In this document: in pieces, positions 46,501 to 55,954 of the stretch | How positions within the stretch are numbered: position 1 is the stretch's first letter | Layout: every line of letters starts with the position of its first letter | DNA from: Pteria penguin | Lineage: Eukaryota; Mollusca; Bivalvia; Pterioida; Pteriidae | DNA length: 64,000 nucleotides | Direction: 5' to 3' | Assembly (NCBI GenBank): GCA_035048485.1 | Contig: CM068585.1 | Coordinates: 16,349,501 to 16,413,500, forward strand | Translations under genes and position numbers: made by a program | The notes under the pieces: generated by a model | The model's input: only the letters and a program-made list of their open reading frames with translations | The model's database searches: none | What the model was told of the DNA's origin: nothing

Positions 46501-49500
46501 AATCAACTACCTAACAACTATCCAATAATGCCCTAAACTGCCAACCAATCAAATCCCAAGAAACCTGGAAATGATTATCAATTTATCTCATGAAATACCT
46601 CTTTCATACGGGTTAAAACTTTTGAAAGCTCGTCTATAAGATTTTGCAATTTCAACCAACTTTTAGCAGATTTCCATTAGAAATATCCTCTAACATTTTG
46701 AAGAAATTGCTGCGAGTATCAATCAATTTCTGTTTGCAAATGATTAAATTGTTGCCAGATTCCAATAAATCGTCTGTGTAACATTTCAACAAATGTTGCC
46801 CGAAGAGCCCAATTTTCCGCGTAGCATTTTATGCTGCAAACAGAATGTCTGATAATGACGAGACAATTGCCGTTTTGGCTCAGGGAACTGTCAAGTATTA
46901 TATAAAATCTTCACGTGTAAAACATGATTATACTTCTGACTTACCAGCCTTATCCTTTCAACCCTTGTTTGTGAGTGATTGATGTTTGCATACGACTTGC
47001 ATACCACGTCTTTGTGTTTGTAAAAACAGTGAAAGATTACTTTATTTTTCCGCCTAGAAAACATAAAAGGCTCCTATATGCAATATAATTTTGGGGATTC
47101 TCGATGTTTCTTAATCAACCTCTGCTATCAATGATTAATGTTAACAGAAAACTGTCATGTCATTCTGTGTGTTGGTAACAAATCTTGTAAGATTACTTTT
47201 CCTGTCTAGTGTTAAATAAAAGATGGAAGAATTCATTTGGCTAGTTGGATGACCAAATTGGGTTATGGTTATACTGAAAGGGTAGCTTTGTGTATTTCAA
47301 AATTGAAGGAACGGTCAGTGTAATCCCTGTTTAAAATAGAGTGGTTAGTGAAATCCCTATTTCTGGTAGAGCAGACAGTAAATACCGTTTATAGCAGAGC
47401 GTTCCGTGAAATCTCTGTTTATGGTAGAACGGTCAGTGAAATCCATGATTATAGAAGAGCGGTCAGTGTAATCCATGTTTATGGTAGAGCGGTCATTGAA
47501 ATCCCTGTTAATAGTAAAGCGGTCAGTGAAATCCATGATTATAGAAGAACGATCAGTGAAATCCCTGTTAATAGTAGAGTGGTCAGTGAAATCCATGATT
47601 ATAGAAGAACGATCAGTGAAATCCCTGTTAATAGTAGAGTGGTCAGTGAAATCCCTGTTAATAGTAGAGTGGTCAGTGAAATCCCTGTTAATAGTAGAGT
47701 GGTCAGTGAAATCTATGACTATAGAAGAGCGGTCAGTGTAATCCCTGTTGATAGTAGAGTGGTCAGTGAAATCCCTATTTATGGTAGAGCGGTCAGTGTA
47801 ATTCATGTTTATGGTAGAGCGGTCATTGAAATCCCTGATAATAGTAGAGTGGTCAGTGAAATCCCTGTTTATGGTAGAGCGGTCAGTGTAATCCATGATT
47901 ATAGAAGAGCAGTCAGTGTAATCCCTGTTTATGGTAGAGCGGTCATTGAAATCCCTGTTTATGGTAGAGCGGTCAGTGAAATCCATGATTATAGAACAGC
48001 GGTCAGTGTAATCCCTGTTACTAGTAGAGTGGTCAGTGAAATCCCTTTCATGGTAGAGCGGTCAGCGTAATCCCTGTTTATGGTAGAGCGGTCAGTAAAA
48101 TCCCTATTAATAGTAGAGCGGTCAGTGTAATCCCTGTTTAAAATAGAGTGGTGAGTGAAATCCCTATTTCTAGTAGAGCAGTAAGTGAAATCCGTGTTTA
48201 TAGCAGAGCGGTCAGTGAAATCCCTGTTTATGGTAGAGCGGTCAGTGGAATCCCTGTTTATGATAGAGCGGTCAGTGAAATCCCTGTTTATAGTAGAGCG
48301 GTCAGTGAAATCCCTGTTATTAGTATAGCGGTCAGTGAAATCTATGATTGTAGGAGGGCGTTCAGTGAAATCCCTGTTTATAGTAAAGCTGTCAGGGAAA
48401 TCCCTGTTTACAGTAGAGCGGTCGGTGTATATATGTATTCTTTTTATTTTTGTGTTTTTTTTTTGATTTGTTGTTTGGGTTTTTTTATTTGGGAGGGGGG
48501 GTGATTTTAGCTCACCTGAGCCAAAGGCTCAAGTGAGCTATTGTGATCAATCACCGTCCGTCGTCCGTCGTCCGTCCGTCGTCCGTCGTCCGTTGTTAAC
48601 TTTTCACATTTTCGACTTCTTCTCCAGAACCACTGAACAGAATTTGATGAAACTTGATAAGCATGTAGTACTCATGGTCCCCTACAAGTGTTAATGTTTT
48701 TCGTCCGGATTCATCAACAGGTGGCGCCACCACAGGCAAAAGTAGGTCAAAGAGGGTACCCTCCTTTGACAAACTTCTTCTTCAGACCGGGGGCATACAG
48801 AGACAAACCGAATGTATAGGAATGATCTAGAGGGATGTGTGAAGAAGTGTTGTTATTTTTGGTTCCGTTCCGAAATCAAATTTTTGACGTTTTTTTGATG
48901 TTTTTTTGTACTTGGTAGTTTTAATGCAAAAAAGAGGTAATTTTTTCTTTTAGTAAACATTGATGCATTAATTTGGTTTAATTTGATCATTTTGATGGTA
49001 AGAAATACTACTGCGAAGAAAATTTTTCAATATTTTATGTTTTGGGTTTTTTATGAATTTTTTAAGACTTTCAAGAAAAAGGGGGGTTGGATAATTGGTG
49101 TAAACATTTCACAGTTTGAACTTGCTGGAATTCAATGAAACTTGGCATGCATCAAATACTCAAGGTCCCCGACAAATGTGGTCATCTTTGTTAGGATCCA
49201 TGAACAGGTGGCACCACCACAGACAAAAGTAGGTCACAGAGGGTACCCTCCTTTGACAAACTTCTCATTCAGATCGAGTGCATACAGCGACAAACCGACT
49301 GCATAGGAATGATTTAGAGGCATATGGGAAGAAGTGTTGATATTTTTGGTTCCATTCCGAAATCAAATTTTTGATGTTTTTTCATTTTTATTTTGGACTT
49401 TGTTATTTTAATGCATTAAAGAGTTATTATTTTCTTTTAGTAAACATTGATGCATTCATTTGGTTTCATTTAATCATTTCTATGGTAAGGAATGCTGGTG

Positions 49501-52500
49501 CGAAGGAATTTTTTCAATATCTCGATTTTTGAATTTTTTATGAATTTTTTAAGACTTCCAAGAAAAGGGGAGGGGGGGGGGGAACAATTTTTCATATCTT
49601 CAACTCTACAGAACAACTTGAAGGATTGTGATAAAACTGGGTAGGATGCAAGTACTCATAGTCCTTTTCAAAGGTTTTGTTTTTTGTGCGGATCATCCAA
49701 ATTGGTTAACAGATAATGCCACCATGTCTAAAAGTAGGTCTCACAATCGTACATATACCACTTGGTAATTGAAATATGGAGAGTAGCGGTTCAAATCCAG
49801 CTGTGGTCAAAATTTTTTTTTTTTTTTTACACATCTAAATAAGTTTTTAGATGTTTCTCAACACTCAACATATGAAATTAGGAATTTTACGTTTAAGACT
49901 TCCAAAAAAAAGGGGGGGGGGTTGGCCATTTTTCACATTTTCAACTTTTTCTACAAAACTGTTGGAAGGATTTTAATAAATCTTGGTAGAAATAAGTCAC
50001 TTATGATCCTCTTGAAATTCTGTTGTTTTCGTCCAGACCTCTTTACAGGTGGCGCCACCATAGTCAAGAGTAGGTCACAAAAGAGTTCCCTCCTTTAACA
50101 ATATTCTTTTTCATATGGGCTGTATACAGAGACAAACAGAATGCATAGAAATGATCTAGAGGGATGAGTGAAGATGTATTGTCATTTTGGTTCCCTTCCA
50201 AAATCAAATTTTAGAATTTTTTTCGACATTTCTTTGGACTTGGTGATTCAATGCAGAAAAAAGTGTCATATTTCCTAGTTAATTGATAATGATGATTTCT
50301 TATGGACTATTGTGATCATAATTATGGTAAGGATTGTTACTTTGAAAGAATTTTGTCAATATCTCAATTTTTGGATTTTCTATGATTTTTTAAGACTTCC
50401 AAATGAGGGTGTATAGGAACAATTCAATCACATTTTTCACTTCTGCTGTTATACCACATGAAAGATTTTAATGAAACATGGAATACATGAAGTACTAAAA
50501 GTCCTCTATCAATTTGGTAAATTTCATCCAAATTGGTTAACAGATAATGCCGCCATGTCTAAAAAGCAGTTCTCACAATAGTACATATACCACTTGGTAA
50601 TTGAAATATGGAGAGTAGCGGTTCAAATCCAGCTGTGGTCAAAATTTTTTTTTCATTTCTTTACACATCTAAATAAGTTTTTAGATATTTCTCAACACTC
50701 AACATATGAAATTAGGCAATTTTAAGTTAGATTTGGACAATATTTGAAACAATTGTTGTTCATGACCCAGACTTGAAATCAGTCAACAAAAGGCCCCACC
50801 TAAAGAAAATGACTAACTTGTTGCCCTGAATGACTTCTTGCAGAGACAAAGGAAATGCTTAATATCAAAATCACCTGAATGGATGTGCAAAAAAGTGTTG
50901 TTTTTTATTCTAGCCTGAAATAAAATTTGACATATTTTCAACATCTGTGTTGACTTAGTCACATTAATGCAAAAATAAATGAATTCTTCCTTCATGCATG
51001 ACTGATAATCTAGGTACTCAGGTGAGCAATATAGGCCCACTTGGGCCTCTTGTTTATATTTGTTTTTTTTTTTTCTTTGTTTTTTTTTCTGTTTTGTCTG
51101 ATTCGTATGTACTCTATATACTACCTATCTGTTGCTTTGTCTAATATTCAATCAAGGACTACTTACGAATGACAAAAATTTTACATTATTCACTAACAGG
51201 ATCAGGACCTTGATTTTCCCATTTCCATTATAACCCCATGCAGATCTCTGCAGTCTCTATTTGTAATTGCTTGTCGTGTTAAATGGTTGATATCTGTGCA
51301 TATACAATTAAAAGGCAAATCATTAGATATTACATTAGCAAATAGCGTAACCTGTTATATTTTCATTCAGAAAAGAAGCTGGTTTGGAGATGGAAGGACA
51401 TTTTATTGTACGCCAAGTGTATAACGACCTGCAGACGTACGAACTGGTTGGTGCAGCTTCCAAGGTCCTGGGTTAGTTATTGTGACTTCTTATTCAACAC
51501 ATTTTCTTACAATATATTGTATATGTATTAAAATTCAGTCCATGTCTGTGCGAAATATAATGAATAATAAACTACCCGAATATTTTCAGTTTTTTTTTAA
51601 TATTAGTTCATTATTACAAGGTATCGTCATTTTAGGTCTCCCAGCAGGTGATATTCTACAATTCTTCGGCAAGATGTTTTTTGAGTTCTGTCAGGAATCT
51701 GGGTACGACAATATTCTTCAAGTTTTAGGAGGCACGACCAGAGATTTTCTTCAGAATCTTGATGCTTTACATGATCACTTAGCAACAATATATCCGGGGA
51801 TGCGCGCTCCATCCTTCCGGTGTTCCGAGAGAGAAGAAGACGGTGTTCTGATTTTACATTATTATTCGGAACGTGACGGACTGGAACCTATTGTTATAGG
51901 GATTGTTAAAGAAGTGGCACACAAACTTCACAACGCTAAAGTCGATGTTGAAGTTATCAAAAGGAAAGGTGAAGATTGTGACCATGTACAGTTTGCAATT
52001 ATCTACCTAACAAACGAAGAAATGTCCACAAAAAAAGAACTTGAAGAATACGAAAACGTGTTACCAACAGAGCAGAAGATAAGTCCAGCAACTTTTTGTC
52101 AAGTTTTCCCTTTCCATATAATGTATGATAGAAACATGAACATTCAGCAAGTGGGCGCCTCTTTGCTGAGGGTTATACCTCAGGCTGGAGAGGAAGGCTG
52201 TCAAATTAATCATATCTTTGAAATGGTACGACCTCATATGCATTTTTCATTTGAAAATGTTCTCTCACATATCAATACGGTGTATGTACTCCGCACAAAA
52301 AGAGGTATTCTTGACCCAGAAGGCTTACATATTGAATCAAATGAAATAGATCATCATGACACTTCGCGCATGCGCCTAAAGGGACAAATGATTTATGTTC
52401 AGGAGGCTGAATGCATTTTATTTTTATGTTCGCCAAATGTTTCTAACCTTGATGACCTTTACCGCCGTAAATTGTATCTAAGCGACATACCGCTGCATGA

Positions 52501-53745
52501 CGCCACACGAGAACTCGTACTTCTGTCTGAACAGTTTGAGGCAGAATTCAAACTCACTCACAGACTCGAAGTACTCAATGATCAGCTTCAGCAGACGTAT
52601 AGAGAACTCGAGGACGAAAAGGCAAAGACGGATAGGTAGATAAACTTTCTTGATCTGTGTATGCAATGCATAGAATGATCAGATTATGGATGGATGGATG
52701 GATGGATGGATGGATGAGTGGATGGATTTCTTATTTGATTAAATATTTAGTAAATGCACTGATAGTATAATAAAGATATCAATGTTAAATAGCTGAAAAT
52801 GAATGTGAAGATGAACAAAGAAATTTAGGTAGCAATGATTGAATCTTGCTTTTGAATTTAATAATATTAAACCAAAGGGAAATATAAAAGTCAGATTTAA
52901 GAAATAAATACTCATTCCAATGTCTACATTTCCGACAGATTGATGTATTCCATACTTCCAGTATCAGTAGCCAATGAGTTACGACATAATCGACCGATAG
53001 CTGCGCAGAAGCACGAAAAGGTCACCATTTTGTTCAGCGGCATTGTGGGTTTCAGCGAATTTTGCGCCAAACATTCAGACTCTGATGCAGCCATTAAAAT
53101 TGTGAATCTGTTGAACACAGTGTACACAAAATTCGACGATTTACTCAAGACCAATCCCAATGTTTACAAGGTTTGTATTGAGTGTTGATAAGATTCGCCT
53201 GATTCCGTAAAAGAATGGGTGTTGTTTTATTGACTATTCTATTATTGTATTGTAATAATGTCCTCCCATTCAGGACAGTTGTCTTGTACCTGTGAAGAAC
53301 TGCGCTTTTAAAGTAAGAAGGATATTCTTATAAAAATCAGAAATGTTACTATATTTATTTTTGCTTTCTCATTTAACTTTATATTTCCTAGCCGATTTCA
53401 AATATACCATTATAAATATACTATAACATACAGATTTGCCTTAATCCTGAGTATTAATTCCTTAATAATAATAGCAGTGTCATCAAGGTACATTAGAAAT
53501 GAACACTAACATTTATTTTAAAATGCTCACCTGAACCGAAGACTCATGGAGTCAAAGTTATAGCGAATAGTTCGTCGTACATGATTACGTCCGTCTGTCT
53601 TTTTACTTTCACAATCTATATTCCATGTTGGCAATTGACGAGATTTCAATAGAAATTGTTCCTCTACAAGTGTTGTAGGGTTTTTTTTATTTATTATTAT
53701 TATCATTATCATTATTATTATCATTATTATTATTATTATTATTAA

Positions 53746-53807
<62 letters not shown>

Positions 53808-55326
53808 TCTGGTTTATGTCTCTTTATGTGTTTGTAACTTTTGTTTTGATGGCAAATAACGTCGAAAAATTGAAAAATTATTCTATTAATAAAAACCCGC
53901 AGTGCGGAATAATTTTTGTTTTGCATTTGACAGTAGATTTGTTATTTTTATATAATCTTTTTGATACTTTATCTTTAAAATATAATCAATCTTAACATAC
54001 AAGTAGAATTCAGTGATATAAATGTTTTAAATTTTTGGAACTTCGTTGCATACAGAACAGTATATATCATTTAAAACGCTGCAAACTATTGCATATATTT
54101 TTCGTACTCTCGTAATTGTTTCAGGTTGAGACAGTTGGTGATAAATATATGGCCGTTAGTGGATTACCGGAAGCATGCAGTGATCATGCTCGTTGCATTG
54201 CAAGACTTTCCTTGGATATGATGGACATCTCCGAGACTTTGATTGACCAGTACGGTCGACCAGTTGTGGTGAGTACTGTTACCTGTATCACCAGCATATT
54301 TGAGTTAATGACCTGAACACATTTCTTTTATAATAAACCCGAAAAATAAAATATAATACACCGATCCACTTTCGTCGAATAACAAGCACTTTAGCGCAAA
54401 ATACGACTGTCATTACGTCACGCAAGGTTGGACAAGTCGGACATTTGATTATGACGTCATAAGGAAAACAATCAAAAGTCCGCTAAACATCGCTTTCTAT
54501 GCTGAAAAGTGGATCGGTGTATTTGAGGTTTAAGAACTATCCTTAATCTTCTCTGTGTTATCATGTTTACAGATCACAATAGGTATCCATTCGGGAGAAG
54601 TAGTAACAGGAGTTATTGGAAAGCGCATGCCCAGATATTGTTTGTTCGGAAATACTGTTAACTTGACAAGTCGCACGGAAACGACGGGTGAGAAGGGGAG
54701 GATCAATGTATCAGAATATGCTTACAGGTACTTAATGAACTATAATATACATTTACAGGTACTTAATGAACTATAATATACATTTACAGGTACTTAATGA
54801 ACTATAATATACATTTATAGATACTTAATGAACTATAATATACATTTACAGGTACTTTGTGAACTATAATATACACTTACAGGTACTTAATGAACTATAA
54901 TATACATTTACAGGTACTTTGTGAACTATAATATACACTTACAGGTACTTAATGAACTATAATATACACTTCCAGGTTCTTAATGAACTATCATATACAC
55001 TTGATCATTCATTCAGTATTCCATTAATATGAATATACATGTACACGCATAATGTTAGATTTCTCTTCATCGGTTGTTCTTTTCATACATTAAAATAATT
55101 TTATGTTTGTTCAAATGAATTTAAAATAAATCGATTTATTAATAAAACTTTATATATTCATCTTTTTACCTTTTCAAAGTATTGTATTGGTTCTTTATTT
55201 ACATTGTATAGGTTTTTACAAGATCCAGAAAACATCGCTCCTGAGATAAAATTTGAATTTAGGGGTCACGTCAAAATGAAGGGCAAACCAGAACCAATGG
55301 AATGTTACTTCTTGTCTAGAAAATAA
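38509..55326 (+). CDS. GUCY1B1: Soluble guanylyl cyclase beta-1 subunit (spliced gene, 8 coding exons)
   Basis: Joins 38509-38511, 39563-39636, 51371-51471, 51636-52635, 52939-53170, 54125-54268, 54573-54727 and 55212-55326 into 1824 nt (607 residues; mammalian beta-1 is slightly longer). All introns are GT-AG and all phases agree. The protein pairs with an alpha subunit in the cytosol; NO binding to haem triggers GTP to cGMP. Domains: H-NOX about 1-185, PAS-like HNOBA about 205-345, coiled coil about 350-395, cyclase about 400-600. Seen residues: His105 (haem ligand), Tyr135-x-Ser137-x-Arg139 (haem propionates), Cys78 and Cys122, Cys541, Asn548 and Arg552 (GTP site), and Glu472 in [16 protein letters not shown] has Ser where alpha or adenylyl cyclases have the metal Asp, as normal for beta-1. 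The residue numbers match mammalian ones, which supports the model. Confidence 0.95.
39563..39636 (+). CDS. GUCY1B1: sGC beta-1 exon 2 (H-NOX start)
   Basis: Encodes [17 protein letters not shown] and WENI, ending two bases into a Lys codon. Acceptor tttttcag, donor gtacgt. Followed by the 11.7-kb intron 2. Confidence 0.93.
40118..40130 (+). repeat. SINE target-site duplication, left (tacacgttgtaat)
   Basis: Exact 13-base copy of 40403-40415 on the other side of the SINE. Confidence 0.9.
40131..40402 (-). mobile_element. tRNA-derived SINE copy 1 (minus strand)
   Basis: On the minus strand a tRNA-like head (A box tggcctagtgg, B box ggttcgagtcc) is followed by gccggtgtcatgtctttcgg, a body with ttaaagatccctcactgc, and a tail of short ttga/tcaa repeats (attgattgattg on the plus strand). 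Flanked by the 13-bp duplication 40118-40130 / 40403-40415. Lies in intron 2 of the guanylyl cyclase gene, antisense to it. Confidence 0.92.
40460..40627. repeat. GAT trinucleotide repeat
   Basis: About 55 units of gat with a few ggt, gac and ttg interruptions. It is open in all frames (Met, Asp and His runs), which are artefacts. Confidence 0.97.
40766..40866 (+). repeat. 24-bp minisatellite
   Basis: About four copies of ctgtggtacctgccgttgtc plus four bases. Confidence 0.9.
41107..41170 (-). other. tRNA-like relic
   Basis: On the minus strand, ggttgagcaatcgacc then gatttgggttcgattcccaa resembles the D and T arms of a tRNA. No acceptor stem was found. Possibly the head of a decayed SINE. 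Confidence 0.4.
42005..42246 (-). mobile_element. tRNA-derived SINE copy 2 (minus strand)
   Basis: Same family as 40131-40402 with a small internal deletion (the ctgtctcatccgaaagacatgac region is missing). Flanked by tatgtctctggga at 41992-42004 and 42247-42259 (13 bp, exact). In guanylyl cyclase intron 2. Confidence 0.92.
42700..43010 (+). repeat. 58-bp minisatellite in sGC intron 2
   Basis: About five to six diverged copies of a unit with aaatcctacgttgtcgatac, gtttactaggtc and actccagactgga. Confidence 0.88.
43011..44219. other. Intronic stretch of sGC intron 2
   Basis: Ordinary AT-rich intronic sequence apart from the retroelement 3'-end scrap at 43579-43618. Confidence 0.5.
43579..43618 (+). 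mobile_element. 40-bp 3'-terminal scrap of retroelement family A
   Basis: Matches only the terminal block shared by 20972 and 24537 (tcatacagctttgtcagatg and the following tcttctgttttctc). Far too long for chance; it is an extreme 5' truncation. Confidence 0.7.
44236..44840 (+). repeat. 48-bp minisatellite in sGC intron 2
   Basis: About 12-13 copies of a 48-bp unit containing gtcagtccctctgtttaatc, cgttttaatg and tctgtttgatctgatatt. Copies are nearly identical at 44300-44460 and diverge outward. Confidence 0.93.
45418..46260 (+). repeat. 24-bp minisatellite with 72-bp higher-order pattern, sGC intron 2
   Basis: About 34 copies of cctaatcatctccttaaaca plus tcca. At 45610-45921 units alternate in a three-unit (72 bp) order. 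The minus strand is nearly open for about 750 bp ([12 protein letters not shown] octapeptides) but is broken by two stops, consistent with a unit divisible by three rather than a gene. Decayed copies continue to about 46370. Confidence 0.93.
46371..47300. other. Intronic stretch of sGC intron 2, no feature seen
   Basis: Non-repetitive-looking AT-rich intron sequence between two minisatellites. Confidence 0.5.
47310..48425 (+). repeat. 30-bp minisatellite in sGC intron 2
   Basis: About 37 copies of ggtcagtgaaatccctgttt plus atagtagagc, with recurrent variants (catgattatagaagag, tttatggtagagc) in mixed order. The unit is ten codons, so long frames exist on both strands (47348-48070 plus, 47357-47986 minus). 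They are artefacts. Confidence 0.95.
48506..51055 (+). mobile_element. 2.5-kb non-coding interspersed element with hairpin ends
   Basis: The left end is a hairpin (agctcacctgagcc / ggctcaagtgagct) followed by a ccgtc/gtccgt run. The right end carries ctcaggtgagc and a second hairpin (aggcccacttgggcct, 51033-51048). The left gctcacctgag and right ctcaggtgagc are inverted. Between them are about four diverged units of roughly 480 bp sharing ggtggcgccaccac, gtaggtca.agagggtaccctcc and gacaaac.ga.tgcatagga. No protein. It ends 315 bp before exon 3 of the guanylyl cyclase. Confidence 0.75.
51371..51471 (+). CDS. GUCY1B1: sGC beta-1 exon 3
   Basis: Completes the split Lys and encodes [19 protein letters not shown] to ASKVL and the first base of Gly60. 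Acceptor ttcattcag, donor gttagt. Confidence 0.93.
51636..52635 (+). CDS. GUCY1B1: sGC beta-1 exon 4 (1000 bp: most of H-NOX, PAS-like and coiled coil)
   Basis: Residues 60 to 393. Includes [12 protein letters not shown], His105 in [18 protein letters not shown], the PAS-like region ([18 protein letters not shown]) and the helical linker [15 protein letters not shown] to LEDEKAKTD. It is unusually long for this gene family, in which this stretch is normally spread over several exons in vertebrates. Donor gtagat is weak but gives the conserved junction to LMYSILP. Confidence 0.93.
52690..52727. repeat. ATGG microsatellite
   Basis: About nine atgg units in intron 4. Confidence 0.95.
52939..53170 (+). 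CDS. GUCY1B1: sGC beta-1 exon 5 (cyclase domain start)
   Basis: Encodes [34 protein letters not shown] and [14 protein letters not shown] to VYK. Acceptor ccgacag, donor gtttgt. Ends in phase 0. Confidence 0.94.
53523..53690 (+). repeat. Relic of the 2.5-kb hairpin-end element
   Basis: atgctcacctgaaccgaagactcatggagtca, then a tacgtccgtctgtc segment, matches the left end of the element at 48506 (gctcacctgagccaaaggctcaagtgagc, gtccgt run). In intron 5. Confidence 0.5.
53692..53805. repeat. ATT trinucleotide repeat
   Basis: About 38 att units with a few atc interruptions. Asn-run frames are artefacts. Confidence 0.97.
54125..54268 (+). CDS. GUCY1B1: sGC beta-1 exon 6
   Basis: 48 codons, phase 0 to phase 0: [18 protein letters not shown] to RPVV. 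Contains the guanine-recognising Glu (residue 472). Acceptor tgtttcag, donor gtgagt. Confidence 0.94.
54355..54523. mobile_element. 169-bp MITE in sGC intron 6
   Basis: Terminal inverted repeats of about 18 bp: aatacaccgatccactttc at the left; right end aaagtggatcggtgtatt. Carries two CRE-like palindromic sites, ttacgtcac (about 54414) and tgacgtcat (about 54453). No coding. Confidence 0.75.
54573..54727 (+). CDS. GUCY1B1: sGC beta-1 exon 7
   Basis: [43 protein letters not shown]. Contains Cys541, Asn548 and Arg552. Acceptor tgtttacag, donor gtactt; the donor is the first of nine tandem copies of itself. Confidence 0.92.
54720..55003 (+). repeat. 31-bp minisatellite that duplicates the exon 7 splice donor
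   Basis: Nine copies of a 31-bp unit, caggtacttaatgaactata plus atatacattta. The first copy spans the exon 7/intron 7 boundary (cag|gtactt). Most copies keep tttacag|gtactt, which reads both as an acceptor end and as a donor start. One copy has tatag|atactt (no GT) and the last has ccag|gttctt. Confidence 0.92.
55212..55326 (+). CDS. GUCY1B1: sGC beta-1 exon 8 (C-terminus)
   Basis: [36 protein letters not shown], stop TAA 55324-55326. Acceptor attgtatag. The C-terminal tail after FLSRK found in vertebrates is absent. Confidence 0.93.
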
Positions 55327-55611
55327 ATGAAATTAAATTTACCAGTACAATTTAATCCACGAAACATGCTAGCATTTTATCTATGTGAAGTATTTACTGC
55401 ATGATATTATCTTTTTGATTACAATATTACATTCATTTTTGGTACATACCAAACAAACCAAGAAATATAAAGTACCTGTTGTTAGACAATATATGTGTAC
55501 GTTATGAATAATATGTGTACAGTGTAATGTCATGTAATACGGCTGAATAATGTGTGTAACTTTATGTAATATTTAATATTGCCATATATTTATTTGCCAC
55601 AAACGTACATG

Positions 55612-55617
55612 AATAAA
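55612..55617 (+). terminator. GUCY1B1: Candidate polyadenylation signal of sGC beta-1
   Basis: AATAAA 286 bases after the stop codon, the most plausible of the nearby signals. Another aataaa overlaps the stop itself. Confidence 0.5.
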
Positions 55618-55694
55618 AGATACGGAACAATTGTTAACAGCGTTTTCTATGCTTTTTATGTATCTGACTTTAAGCTCCCGTTGGAAGTGAATAA

Positions 55695-55940
55695 TTGATT
55701 GATTTTTGTTTTACGTCACACCACAAATATTTCACGTATATGGTGACGGCATCTGCCTGATGCGGGGCATACAAATTTTGACCTTTGCAACCGAAGCAGT
55801 GAGGGATCTTTAACGTGCCATGCATACCACGACACGGGGCCTCGGTTTTTACTGTCTCATCCGAAAGACATGACACCGGCATGACCAGAGCGGGACTCGA
55901 ACCCCGGCCTCCCGACGCGATACACTAGGCCACGCCGGCT
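55695..55940 (-). mobile_element. tRNA-derived SINE copy 3 (minus strand)
   Basis: Same family and orientation as copies 1 and 2. Flanked by ttggaagtgaataa (55681-55694) and ttggaagttaataa (55941-55954), one mismatch. Lies about 80 bp past the sGC polyadenylation signal. Two small internal deletions. Confidence 0.9.
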
Positions 55941-55954
55941 TTGGAAGTTAATAA

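Noticed and set aside
47348..48070. 240-codon repetitive protein gene
   Set aside because: 30-bp minisatellite; equally open on the other strand; no splice or start context.
53687..53926. Asn-rich protein
   Set aside because: Translation of an ATT repeat inside intron 5 of the guanylyl cyclase gene.
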